Shown here one piece after another: positions 33,922 to 42,802 of a stretch of DNA of 59,758 nucleotides. A program made the translations under genes and the position numbers. This stretch comes from CAZJGF01 sp964545665 (lineage in GTDB: Bacteria > Chloroflexota > Dehalococcoidia > GIF9 > AB-539-J10): contig CAZJGF010000001.1 in NCBI GenBank assembly GCA_964545665.1, positions 1 to 59,758 of the forward strand. The letters are read 5' to 3'. The number at the start of each line of letters is the position of its first letter. Within the stretch, counting starts at the first letter, position 1. The notes beneath the pieces were generated by a model that saw only the letters and a list, made by a program, of their open reading frames with translations, was not told the origin of the DNA and did no database searches.

Positions 33922-36900
33922 ATGACCTTTGAAGAGATTCAGAGTCGAGCCGAATTGGAGTGGGAAACCTTAGCGCATAGTGAAAAGCCCCGCATCCTCG
34001 TTGGCGCTGCCACCTGTGGTCGCTCAGCGGGTGCGCTAAACGTGCTCCAGACTATTAATGATGAGCTAGCCAAGCGTAGTATTGATGCTATTGTGATACA
34101 GGTGGGATGTATCGGGCTATGTTATCTTGAGCCTTTGGTTGATATCATCAAGCCAGGTCGTCCTCGCATTTGCTATGGCAATATCACCCCCGAAATCGCA
34201 CCTGAACTTGTGGAAGACTACCTAATTAAGGACGATGCTCGCCCTGATTTAGCCCTGGGGACGATAGGTGATGGGGACATTAATGGCGTTCCCAGATTCT
34301 TTGATTTGCCCATGCTCAAACCACAGGTTCGCATCATTCTGAGAAATTGTGGGACTATTGATCCCGAAAATATTAATCACTATATTGCCAATGGTGGTTA
34401 TAATGGATTTGCTCGAGCGCTTGAGATGAGCCCAGAGGAAGTCATAGAAGAGATTAAGCGGTCAGGGCTTAGGGGACGAGGTGGTGCTGGCTTCCCTACA
34501 GGGCTGAAGTGGGAGTTCTGCCGTAAATCTCCTGGCAGGGGAAAATACCTCGTTTGCAATGCTGATGAAGGAGATCCGGGAGCCTTCATGAATCGGTCCG
34601 TTTTGGAAGGAGATCCACATGCTGTGCTGGAGGGCATGCTTATCGCTGCCTACGCTATAGGGGCAACACACGGCTATATCTATTGCCGCGCCGAATACCC
34701 ACTGGCACTGGAACGATTGAATATCGCCCTGGCTACGATGAAGGAGTACGGCCTTCTGGGGGAAAGCATCCTTGGTTCGAGCTTCAATTTCAACATAGAA
34801 ATCAAAGAGGGAGCAGGAGCTTTCGTCTGCGGCGAAGAGACGGCATTGATGGCTTCTATCGAGGGCAAAAGGGGCATGCCTCGTCCTCGTCCTCCCTTCC
34901 CCGCTCAATCCGGCATCTGGGGTAAACCAACCAACATCAACAATGTAGAGACCCTTGCCGCTGTGGCGGCGATTCTGCAAAGAGGCGCAGATTGGTATGC
35001 CCAATACGGAACGGAGAGGAGCAAGGGAACAAAGACCTTTGCTTTAGCCGGAAAGATAAAGCGCACCGGACTCATCGAAGTTCCCTTAGGCATCACCCTT
35101 CGTGAGATCATCTATGATATTGGTGGCGGTATTGCTGACGATAAGCCGTTTAAGGCAGTGCAGACTGGCGGTCCTTCAGGAGGTTGTCTTTCTGCTGACC
35201 AGCTTGATCTCCCTGTAGACTATGAGACCTTGACTAGGGCCGGTTCCATCATGGGCTCAGGTGGCATGATCGTTGCTGACGAGGATACTTGCATCGTTGA
35301 TTTTGCCAAGTTTTTCCTCACCTTCACTCAAGCCGAATCCTGTGGAAAATGTGTCCCCTGCCGAGTGGGCACAAGGCAGATGCTAGATATCTTGGAACGC
35401 ATAACCCGTGGAGAGGGGCAAGATGACGACATCGATAAACTACAGCAGCTTGCTGAAACGGTCAAGGATGGCTCGCTCTGTGCTTTGGGGAGAACGGCGC
35501 CTAATCCTGTCCTGACTACTCTCCGCTACTTTCATGATGAATATGAAGCTCACATCAAGAGAAAGAAATGTCCCGCTGCAGTCTGTAAAGGGCTGGTTAA
35601 AGCTCCCTGCAGCCATACCTGTCCTGCTGGGGTGGATGTACCCCGCTACCTCCGCTTCATTGGCCAAGGTAAGTTTGACGAGGCATTGGCTGTAGTTCGG
35701 GAGAAAATCCCTTTTCCCTCAGTCTGTGGGCGTGTCTGCCCTCATCCCTGTGAAGCCAAGTGCAGGCGAGGGGAGGTGGACGAACCAATTGCCATTAGAG
35801 CACTCAAGCGCTTTGCCGCTGAAAGGGGGAACGGACTCTGGAAAGTCAAAGCAAGAATGGCTCTGGCTACAGGTAAGCGAGTGGTCATCATTGGCTCTGG
35901 GCCAGCAGGACTGACCGCAGCCTACTACTTGGCGAAACGAGGGCATAGTGTCACTGTGCTCGAGGCGCTCCCTGAGCCAGGTGGCATGATGAGGTACGGC
36001 ATTCCTGAGTATCGTTTGCCCAGAGAAGTATTGGCCGAAGAGATTGAGGAGATAAAGGGTGTTGGCGTCAACATAGAGCTGAATACTAAAGCAAGCTCTT
36101 TGGACGAACTTTTCGCCCAAGGCTATAACGCCATTTTCCTCGCTATCGGTGCTCACCAAGGGGCTAAGCTTAACATAAAGGGGGAGGATAGCCCTGAGGT
36201 TATCGAGGCTGTGTCCTTCCTCAGGGAGATAAATATGGGGAATGAGATCAAGGTAGGCGGCAGGGTCGCTGTCATTGGCGGAGGCAATGCCGCCATAGAT
36301 GCCTCTCGCAGTGCTCTTCGTCTTGGTGGCAGAGAGGTAACCATTGTCTATCGCCGAAGCAGAACTGAGATGCCAGCAAGCGAGGAAGAGATAGAGGAGG
36401 CGATACATGAAGGGATAAGGATAGATTTCCTTGCCGCCCCAACTAGAATAGAGAGAAAAGATGCTGCGGTGGAGCTCATATGCATTCGCATGGAGTTGGG
36501 GGCAGTGGATGCCAGCGGTAGAAGGCGGCCAGTGCCAATCGAAGGCAGCGAATCTAGTTCGATCTTTGATACTGTGATTGCTGCCATCGGTCAGCTGCCA
36601 AAGGCTCCAGAGCAATTTGGGCTTCCTCTGGGAAAGGGAAATGTGTTCCAAGTTGACCCTTATACCTTAGCTACAGGCAGGGATGGGGTCTTTGCTGGCG
36701 GCGACGCCGTCACTGGACCAGCCACGGTCATCGAGGCTATCGCTGCCGGAAGGCAGGCGGCAACCTCGATTGATAAATACTTGGGCGGCAGCGGAGTTAT
36801 AGACGAAACGCTGGCATCGCCTGAGGAACTAGAGGCGCTGCCCGACATTGAGGAGGGGGAGAGGCATCGCAGCCCAATACCCACTCTGCCTTTAAACGAC

Positions 36901-37002
36901 CGACTTGGTAGCTTTGCTGAGGTGGAGCTTGGACTCAGCGAAGAGATAGCCACTGCGGAGGCAAGACGGTGCTTAAGGTGCGATTTGGAGGAGCGGGAGT
37001 AA
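33922..37002 (+). CDS. NuoF-GltD fusion: NADH-dehydrogenase flavosubunit joined to a glutamate-synthase-beta-type oxidoreductase
   Basis: This 1026-residue protein starts at ATG 33922 (GGAGG at 33911), matching the MTF-EIQ start of copy 1. Residues 1-550 are NuoF-like: TATCG-type [2Fe-2S] domain, GRGGAGFPTGLKWEF, NADEGDPGAF and SCGKCVPCRVGT. The rest is GltD-like: the double [4Fe-4S] segment CSHTCPAGVDVPRYL and CGRVCPHPCEAKC, FAD motif IIGSGPAGLTAAYYL, NAD(P) motif VIGGGNAAIDASR and GGDAVTGPATVIEAIAAG. It probably binds two pyridine-nucleotide sites and so could couple NADH, NADPH and ferredoxin to formate dehydrogenase. Confidence 0.92.
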   Translation: MTFEEIQSRAELEWETLAHSEKPRILVGAATCGRSAGALNVLQTINDELAKRSIDAIVIQVGCIGLCYLEPLVDIIKPGRPRICYGNITPEIAPELVEDYLIKDDARPDLALGTIGDGDINGVPRFFDLPMLKPQVRIILRNCGTIDPENINHYIANGGYNGFARALEMSPEEVIEEIKRSGLRGRGGAGFPTGLKWEFCRKSPGRGKYLVCNADEGDPGAFMNRSVLEGDPHAVLEGMLIAAYAIGATHGYIYCRAEYPLALERLNIALATMKEYGLLGESILGSSFNFNIEIKEGAGAFVCGEETALMASIEGKRGMPRPRPPFPAQSGIWGKPTNINNVETLAAVAAILQRGADWYAQYGTERSKGTKTFALAGKIKRTGLIEVPLGITLREIIYDIGGGIADDKPFKAVQTGGPSGGCLSADQLDLPVDYETLTRAGSIMGSGGMIVADEDTCIVDFAKFFLTFTQAESCGKCVPCRVGTRQMLDILERITRGEGQDDDIDKLQQLAETVKDGSLCALGRTAPNPVLTTLRYFHDEYEAHIKRKKCPAAVCKGLVKAPCSHTCPAGVDVPRYLRFIGQGKFDEALAVVREKIPFPSVCGRVCPHPCEAKCRRGEVDEPIAIRALKRFAAERGNGLWKVKARMALATGKRVVIIGSGPAGLTAAYYLAKRGHSVTVLEALPEPGGMMRYGIPEYRLPREVLAEEIEEIKGVGVNIELNTKASSLDELFAQGYNAIFLAIGAHQGAKLNIKGEDSPEVIEAVSFLREINMGNEIKVGGRVAVIGGGNAAIDASRSALRLGGREVTIVYRRSRTEMPASEEEIEEAIHEGIRIDFLAAPTRIERKDAAVELICIRMELGAVDASGRRRPVPIEGSESSSIFDTVIAAIGQLPKAPEQFGLPLGKGNVFQVDPYTLATGRDGVFAGGDAVTGPATVIEAIAAGRQAATSIDKYLGGSGVIDETLASPEELEALPDIEEGERHRSPIPTLPLNDRLGSFAEVELGLSEEIATAEARRCLRCDLEERE

Positions 37003-37024
37003 GTTTGATTACGAGCAGGTGAGC

Positions 37025-39697
37025 ATGGATACTGTTACTTTGATTATTGACGGTAAGGAAGTAAAAGCGAGAAAGGGAACCACAGTTTTAGACGCAGCTC
37101 TAGAAGCGGACATTTATATTCCTACACTTTGCTACCACCCAGACCTAACTCCCTTTGGTGCCTGCCGCCTGTGCATCGTGGAGATCGAAGGGATGGTCGG
37201 CTTTCCCCCGGCATGCACTACCCCGGCGGCTGAAGGAATGACAGTCCATACCAATACCGAAAAGTTGCAGGAGCTTCGCCGCAATATAATGGAGCTGATT
37301 TTGAGCGAACATCCGTATTCCTGCCTCACCTGCTCCAAAAACCTAAATTGCGAATTGCAGAGGGTTGCTCGCTATATCGGACTGGAAAAAGTAACTCTCC
37401 CTTATACCAGTAAGGAACTCCCCATTGATAGGGAAAACCCGTTCTTCGACCGAGATTATAACTTGTGCATTCTTTGTGGTCGCTGCGTCCGCATGTGCCA
37501 AGAGGTACGCAAGGTGGGAGCCATCTCCTTTATCTATCGAGGGAGTAAGGCTTTGATAGGTACTGCCTTCGATCGCCCGCTACAGGAAGTGAGCTGCGAA
37601 TTCTGCGGCGCTTGCATTGATGCTTGCCCTACTGGAGCCCTGACGGAGAGAACCAATAAGTGGGAGGGTTTGCCTGACCGTGAAGTAGTCACTATTTGCC
37701 CATATTGTGGTGTTGGCTGCCAACTCAAGCTCAAGGTCAAGGATGAGAGAATAATGACTACCGTCCCCGCTCCAGACGGCGTGACCAATCATGGTCAAGC
37801 ATGTGTCAAGGGCCGTTTCGGTATCGCTGAATTTGTCCATCACCCCCAGCGTTTGACTTCTCCCTTAATAAGACAGAACGGGGAGTTGAAAGAGGCATCT
37901 TGGGAGGAAGCGGTAGGGCTGGTGGCCAGGAAACTGAGAACTTATAAAGCAGAGGAAGTAGGGTTAATTGCCTCAGCCAAGTGCACCAACGAGGAGAATT
38001 ATGTCATGCAAAAACTTGCTCGAGCGGTGCTGGGCAGCAACAACGTTGATCACTGTGCCCGACTATGTCATGCTCCCACTGTGACCGGCCTCGTTCAAAG
38101 CTTTGGTAGCGGAGCTATGACTAATTCCATCAACGAAATTGGCCACGCCGCTTGCATTCTTGCTATCGGCACTAACACTACGGAAAATCACCCAGTGATC
38201 GGGCTTGAAGTGAAGAAAGCAGTAGATAGGGGGGCAGAACTCATCGTAGCGAATCCTCGCGAAATTGACCTCTGCCGCTTTGCCAGCCTCTGGCTACGGC
38301 ATAGCCCGGGCACAGATGTTGCCTTGCTCATGGGTATGATGCGGGTTACAGTGGACGAGGAATTGTTCGACTCAGCGTTTATCAGAGAGAGATGTGAAAA
38401 CTTCGATGCTTTTAAGGAATCGTTAAGAAACTTTGACCTTGATTTTGTCGAGCAGGTCACCAGAGTGCCGCAGGACGAGATAGCAGAAGCTGCCCGCACG
38501 TATGCTACTAATAGTCCTGCCATGCTGCTCTACGCCATGGGTATCACCCAGCATTCCCATGGCACCGACAATGTGGTGGCTACAGCCAACCTGGCAATGC
38601 TAACTGGAAACATAGGCAAGCCCTCAGCCGGGGTCAATCCGCTCAGAGGCCAGAACAATGTGCAAGGTGCTTGCGATATGGGTGCTCTGCCCAATGTTTA
38701 CAGCGGCTATCAGGCAGTAGCTGATCCGGCTGTTAGAGAGAGGTTTGAGATTGCCTGGGGCTGCTCATTACCTTCATCTCCAGGGCTAACCTTGGTTGAG
38801 ATGCTTGAAGCTGCATATCGGAATGAGATAAAGGCGCTTTACCTCATTGGCGAGAATCCGGCAATGAGCGACCCTGATCTTGGACATATTCGAGAAGCAC
38901 TAGCTAGAGTCGAATTTCTTGTTGTTCAAGATGTTTTCCTTTCGGAGACCGCAGAGTTTGCCCATGTTGTTTTGCCAGCGGCAAGTTTTGCTGAGAAGGA
39001 CGGTACCTTCACCAACACTGAGCGGCGAGTGCAACGAGTAAGGAGGGCTATTGAGCCAATTGGGGATTCTAAGCCGGATTGGTGGATCGTCTGCCAGCTA
39101 GCCAAGAGGTTAGGAGCTAGAGGGTTTGACTATAGCCACCCGCTTGACATAATGGAGGAAATCCGCCATCTCACTCCCAGCTATGGTGGCATAAGTTACC
39201 AGAGGTTAGAGGCCGGTGGACTCCAATGGCCCTGCCGTACTGATGACCATCCAGGTACACCGGTACTGCATGTGAATACTTTTGCCAGGGGGAAAGGTAG
39301 ATTCATCCCACTGGAATATATCCCCCCTGCGGAGCTGGCAGACGAAGACTATCCTTTGATTCTCACCACAGGCCGTAGTCTGTACCACTTTCATAGCGGG
39401 ACAATGACTCGGAAAGTAGCTGGCCTCAATATCATAGAGCCTGAAGGTACAGTGGAAATTAGCCCCAGCGATGCTTCACGGCTCAGCGTAGCCCAGGGGG
39501 ACAGGGTTAGAATCAGCTCTCGGCGTGGTGAAATCATCGCTAAAGCCAAAGTAACTGAGGCATCGCCTCCTGGAGTGGTGTTTATGACCTTCCATTTCGC
39601 CGAAAGTCCCGCCAATATCCTTACCAACCCTAAGCTAGACCCAATGTCCAAGATTCCTGAACTCAAAGTCTCAGCAGTCAGGGTAGAAAGACTGTGA
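37025..39697 (+). CDS. fdhA: NAD(P)-linked formate dehydrogenase catalytic subunit, cysteine form
   Basis: This molybdenum/tungsten enzyme interconverts CO2 and formate. ATG 37025 is preferred to GTG 37019. The 890 residues contain a NuoG-like [2Fe-2S] domain (CRLCIVEIEG), CSKNLNCELQ, two [4Fe-4S] sites (CILCGRCVRMC, CEFCGACIDACP), the CPYCGVGC cluster and the bis-pterin domain. The metal ligand is Cys348 (TGT) in ARLCHAPTV, where E. coli FdhF has selenocysteine. The C-terminal domain (LTTGRSLYHFHSGTMTRK) is complete. It supplies formate to Fhs and takes electrons from the adjacent NuoE/NuoF-GltD. Confidence 0.95.
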   Translation: MDTVTLIIDGKEVKARKGTTVLDAALEADIYIPTLCYHPDLTPFGACRLCIVEIEGMVGFPPACTTPAAEGMTVHTNTEKLQELRRNIMELILSEHPYSCLTCSKNLNCELQRVARYIGLEKVTLPYTSKELPIDRENPFFDRDYNLCILCGRCVRMCQEVRKVGAISFIYRGSKALIGTAFDRPLQEVSCEFCGACIDACPTGALTERTNKWEGLPDREVVTICPYCGVGCQLKLKVKDERIMTTVPAPDGVTNHGQACVKGRFGIAEFVHHPQRLTSPLIRQNGELKEASWEEAVGLVARKLRTYKAEEVGLIASAKCTNEENYVMQKLARAVLGSNNVDHCARLCHAPTVTGLVQSFGSGAMTNSINEIGHAACILAIGTNTTENHPVIGLEVKKAVDRGAELIVANPREIDLCRFASLWLRHSPGTDVALLMGMMRVTVDEELFDSAFIRERCENFDAFKESLRNFDLDFVEQVTRVPQDEIAEAARTYATNSPAMLLYAMGITQHSHGTDNVVATANLAMLTGNIGKPSAGVNPLRGQNNVQGACDMGALPNVYSGYQAVADPAVRERFEIAWGCSLPSSPGLTLVEMLEAAYRNEIKALYLIGENPAMSDPDLGHIREALARVEFLVVQDVFLSETAEFAHVVLPAASFAEKDGTFTNTERRVQRVRRAIEPIGDSKPDWWIVCQLAKRLGARGFDYSHPLDIMEEIRHLTPSYGGISYQRLEAGGLQWPCRTDDHPGTPVLHVNTFARGKGRFIPLEYIPPAELADEDYPLILTTGRSLYHFHSGTMTRKVAGLNIIEPEGTVEISPSDASRLSVAQGDRVRISSRRGEIIAKAKVTEASPPGVVFMTFHFAESPANILTNPKLDPMSKIPELKVSAVRVERL

Positions 39698-39749
39698 GGA
39701 CTTTGCAAGAGATATTAGCTGCGAGCACCAGGCTTCTCAGGTCAAATCT

Positions 39750-40673
39750 TCAGGGGCGGGGGCAAAGGCCGGCTGCGCTACAGATTCTTGGAATAGTCTC
39801 CTCTCGCTGAAGGGTCATGATGTGGATGCCCGCTACCCCTTCTACCTCTTTCAGTTGATTTATTGTGGCGATAGCGATTTTTGTCCCTTCCGTTGCCATT
39901 TCTTCTTTCGTGCGAGCCTTTAGGAGGCGTTCAATAATTTCATCTGGGACGTCAGTATTGGGGACTTTTGTCTTCATATACCTTGCTGCTGCTAGGGATG
40001 TTATGGGACTGATTCCAGCAAGGATTTTAACCTTCCTATCTAGTCCCTCTTCTTGAACAAGCTCCATCCATTTCTTAAATCTCTCAATGTTATAAACAGG
40101 CTGCGTCTGGACAAAATCTGCCCCGACAGCAACCTTATCCCTCAGGCGAATCACTTCGTCCTCTAGGGATTCGGCAAAGGGGTTTGCTCCTGCCCCAATG
40201 AAAAGTCGTGGCTCTCTTCCAGCTATTGGCTGTCCATTTTCAAACTCTTTCTCATCCCGGAGTCGTTTGACCATCCTGATAAACTGGATGGAATCGAGGT
40301 CGAAGACGGGCTTTGCCTCAGGACAATTTCCGAAAGAAACAGGATCCCCGGAGAGACAAAGTATGTTATTCACGCCAAACGCGGAGATGCCCAACACATC
40401 CATTTGGAGAGCAATTCGATTTCTGTCACGACAAGTCATTTGCGCTATGGGATCAAGACCCTCTTGTTTGCCTATAAGGCAGGCTGCCCAGCTTGCCATC
40501 GCTACCACCGCTGACTCTCCATCTGGGACATTAAAAGCATCAACATAGCCCTTAATCAGATTGAATTTTTCCCTTATCGCCTCGGTCTCCGTATTCTGAG
40601 GGGGACCAACTTGAGCAGTTACGGCAAAACATCCTGTTCCAAGTATCCTCTCCAGGTTGCTTTTCGTCTTCAT
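39750..40673 (-). CDS. metF: Methylenetetrahydrofolate reductase, copy 1
   Basis: This 307-residue flavoprotein TIM barrel reduces methylene- to methyl-tetrahydrofolate. Visible family blocks are QMTCRDRNRIALQ, ILCLSGDP, KPVFDLDSIQ, GADFVQTQPVYN and ILAGISPI. It is the only minus-strand gene between 591 and 54807 and is convergent with fdhA across 52 bases. It has its own upstream region shared with the kinase gene at 40806. No MetV partner is adjacent, unlike copy 2 at 46759, so it may work with a different electron donor. Confidence 0.93.
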   Translation of the reverse strand: MKTKSNLERILGTGCFAVTAQVGPPQNTETEAIREKFNLIKGYVDAFNVPDGESAVVAMASWAACLIGKQEGLDPIAQMTCRDRNRIALQMDVLGISAFGVNNILCLSGDPVSFGNCPEAKPVFDLDSIQFIRMVKRLRDEKEFENGQPIAGREPRLFIGAGANPFAESLEDEVIRLRDKVAVGADFVQTQPVYNIERFKKWMELVQEEGLDRKVKILAGISPITSLAAARYMKTKVPNTDVPDEIIERLLKARTKEEMATEGTKIAIATINQLKEVEGVAGIHIMTLQREETIPRICSAAGLCPRP

Positions 40674-40763
40674 TTTGAACCCTGTAGCAAATATCTTATC
40701 ATGGTTTGCTGAAATTGATATACCTCGTTGCCAGCTTTCTGGAAACGATTAAACCACCAGTAT

Positions 40764-40792
40764 TTGCAGAAATCCTTAGAAGTACTTATAAT
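40764..40792 (+). promoter_or_regulatory. Promoter for the sensor-kinase operon
   Basis: A perfect TATAAT at 40787-40792 lies 17 bases after TTGCAG at 40764-40769. Transcription should begin near 40799, about 7 bases before the GTG start at 40806, leaving no room for a ribosome site. The spacing from -10 box to start codon (13 bases) is close to that of the cooC promoter (14 bases). The boxes are seen; activity is inferred. Confidence 0.6.
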
Positions 40793-40805
40793 GTAAACCC
40801 TTGAA

Positions 40806-41936
40806 GTGAAAGCAGTAACCGGGTTGGGCTCAGGCAAGGAAATACTAAAAGAATCAGACCTGTTCCGCGGTCTGAGCGACGATGAACTAGATAAGCTGCC
40901 ACCGCTTTGCCAGGAAGAAGTTTATGAGGCTGGGGTGGTTGTTTTCCTTGAAGGCGGCTGCTGCCATGCTATGTATATTGTGGAATCGGGCAAGGTGGCT
41001 CTGGAAATGAACCTTCATATTGGTCGGGTGGCAGAGGAAAGTGCGACGATTGACGTAATAACTAAAGGTGGCTGCTTGTGTTGCTCAGGGCTGATAGATC
41101 CTTGTATCCTTACTGCCACAGGCCGGACTCTTGAGACAACCAGGGTTGTTGTCTTAGATACGGCAGAGCTTATAGGCTTGCTCCAAGAGAACCCTGAAAT
41201 AGGATGTAAGGTGATGAATAACCTGGCCAAGATAGTTTCTTCAAGGCTTAAACACATTAGGGATACGATGGGACGTATTCTGTCCGTTATTTTCCACGAC
41301 CTAAAGGCTCCCTTGGCTGCGGTGGAAAGCTATAATCGGCTGTTGCTTGGTGAGTTCGCCGGAGAATTGAATGAGGAGCAAACGAACATAGTGAAAAGAA
41401 GTAGCAAGAGACTCTCTGATCTTCTAAATTTGGTGAGTAACATCATCGATTTTTCCCGAGTTGGTTTCGGGGACTTGAGGATGGAGAGAATTCCTGTGGG
41501 AAAAGTGATAGAAGATTGCATTGAAGCTATGCGCCCCTTAGCTGAGGAAAAGGGACTGCAACTGGTTGCTGAAGTATCTCCAGAACTCCCCGCTGTTCTC
41601 GGAGTTCAAGAGCGGCTTAAGCAGGTAGTTACCAACCTGTTGTCCAATGCCATTAAATTTACTCCTCACGGAGTAGTAACGGTTAAGGCGAGGGATGGTG
41701 CGGATGGCATACAGGTAGAGGTGGCGGATACCGGGATTGGTATTCCTGCCGAGGAATTGCCTAGGATATTTGATGGCTTCTATCGAGGTCTTGACATGGC
41801 TGAAAGGGGGGCTGGCCTAGGGCTTTCCATAACTAAGCAAATAGTTGAGGCCCACCGTGGTAGGATATGGGTGGTTAGCCCCTGTCCTGAAACCGGGAAG
41901 GGAAGCAAATTTGCCTTCACTTTGCCAAGGACTTGA
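40806..41936 (+). CDS. Soluble sensor histidine kinase with cysteine-rich cNMP-binding-fold input domain
   Basis: This 376-residue cytoplasmic kinase has no membrane segment. Residues 12-150 form a Crp-type beta-roll with Cys at 35, 52, 53, 90, 92, 93, 100 and 134 (GGCCHAMY; GGCLCCSGLIDPC). The HisKA domain follows with His164 in FHDLKAPLA. The ATPase domain has the N box NLLSNAIKFTP, DTGIGIP and GAGLGLSI. The start GTG 40806 is nearly leaderless. The cysteines could bind a metal, heme or Fe-S cluster, or respond to redox state. Two receiver-only proteins follow, so signals probably pass to them. Confidence 0.88.
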   Translation: MKAVTGLGSGKEILKESDLFRGLSDDELDKLPPLCQEEVYEAGVVVFLEGGCCHAMYIVESGKVALEMNLHIGRVAEESATIDVITKGGCLCCSGLIDPCILTATGRTLETTRVVVLDTAELIGLLQENPEIGCKVMNNLAKIVSSRLKHIRDTMGRILSVIFHDLKAPLAAVESYNRLLLGEFAGELNEEQTNIVKRSSKRLSDLLNLVSNIIDFSRVGFGDLRMERIPVGKVIEDCIEAMRPLAEEKGLQLVAEVSPELPAVLGVQERLKQVVTNLLSNAIKFTPHGVVTVKARDGADGIQVEVADTGIGIPAEELPRIFDGFYRGLDMAERGAGLGLSITKQIVEAHRGRIWVVSPCPETGKGSKFAFTLPRT

Positions 41937-42000
41937 AAAGGTGAGGGAAAGGAGTGAGCGGATTAGGCGATTATTAGAACCAGTCGCCGGAGTAAGGTAG

Positions 42001-42423
42001 ATGGCTAAGATTCTGGTAGTAGATGATGACCCTGACATGCGGCTGGCAATTGGTAGCGTGCTAAAGTCGCGTTCCTATGAGATAGTTGAGGCTCGCGATG
42101 GAGAGGAGGCTCTAGCTAGGCTGAATGAAGAAAAGCCAGACTTAATGCTCCTAGACCTTCTGCTGCCAAAGATGGATGGTTTTGCTGTTGTCAAGGAGCT
42201 CAAGAACACCCAGGAGAGGTATCCCAGCGTACCTATACTAATCATAAGCTCGGTAAGGGAGGAAGCCAGTCACCGGCGCTATGAGCTAGAGGTAGGTCAT
42301 AAACTCAATATTGATGAGTATATTGAAAAACCCATTGAGCCGTTTATTCTACTGGAGCGTGTAGAGAGGCTTTTGTCTAAAGGAGGAAAAGATGCAAAAA
42401 CAAACCAAGATACTGGTCATTGA
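42001..42423 (+). CDS. Receiver-domain-only response regulator 1
   Basis: This 140-residue CheY-like protein has the acidic pocket DDDPD at 8-12, the phosphorylation site Asp52 in LMLLDLLLPKMDG and the Lys in EKPIEP. No output domain follows. It lies 65 bases after the kinase and its end overlaps the next receiver by 32 bases. A YELEVGHKLNIDEY insertion near residue 95 lengthens the fourth/fifth unit. Output is likely through protein contact or a phosphorelay. Confidence 0.87.
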   Translation: MAKILVVDDDPDMRLAIGSVLKSRSYEIVEARDGEEALARLNEEKPDLMLLDLLLPKMDGFAVVKELKNTQERYPSVPILIISSVREEASHRRYELEVGHKLNIDEYIEKPIEPFILLERVERLLSKGGKDAKTNQDTGH

Positions 42424-42799
42424 TGACGACCCCGATTTGCAGGCAGCAGTGAAGAAGGTGCTTGAAAGTAAGTCCTACGAAGTGGCTGCTGCGCTCAACG
42501 GAGACGAAGGTTTGCGGAAGGTAGTGGATGAAAGGCCCGATCTAATCATTCTAGACGTAGTGATGCCAGGTAAGAGTGGATTCGAGGTTTGCAAAGAACT
42601 CAAGACTGACCCAAAATATTACTTCTTCTCTCACATCCCTGTGCTGATGCTAACCGTTTATCCTGACGACAGAGAAAAGATGCACCTCTCTATGCGAGAG
42701 GGGATGACGATGGAGGCGGAAGACTACCTGCACAAGCCATTTGATCCTGACGAACTGCTAAACCGAGTGGAGGAATTGCTAGAAAAGAAAGAAAACTAG
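42392..42799 (+). CDS. Receiver-domain-only response regulator 2
   Basis: This 135-residue CheY-like protein has phospho-acceptor Asp55 in LIILDVVMPGKSG and Lys in HKPFDP. AAAGGAGGAAAAG precedes the ATG, inside the end of receiver 1, so both are translationally coupled. It has the longer beta4-alpha4 region (MHLSMREGMTMEAEDY) seen in its neighbour. It has no DNA-binding part. The hdrA-like genes begin three bases after its stop, suggesting one operon with the redox enzymes. Confidence 0.87.
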   Translation: MQKQTKILVIDDDPDLQAAVKKVLESKSYEVAAALNGDEGLRKVVDERPDLIILDVVMPGKSGFEVCKELKTDPKYYFFSHIPVLMLTVYPDDREKMHLSMREGMTMEAEDYLHKPFDPDELLNRVEELLEKKEN

Positions 42800-42802
42800 A
42801 TA

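Noticed and set aside
35719..36651. A 310-codon minus-strand open frame opposite the NuoF-GltD fusion
   Set aside because: The plus strand has unbroken, motif-rich GltD sequence throughout. The minus frame shows no domain and no ribosome site and is a coding shadow.
38066..38068. Selenocysteine at the formate dehydrogenase active site
   Set aside because: The codon at the ligand position is TGT (Cys348) and no in-frame TGA or SECIS-like need exists.
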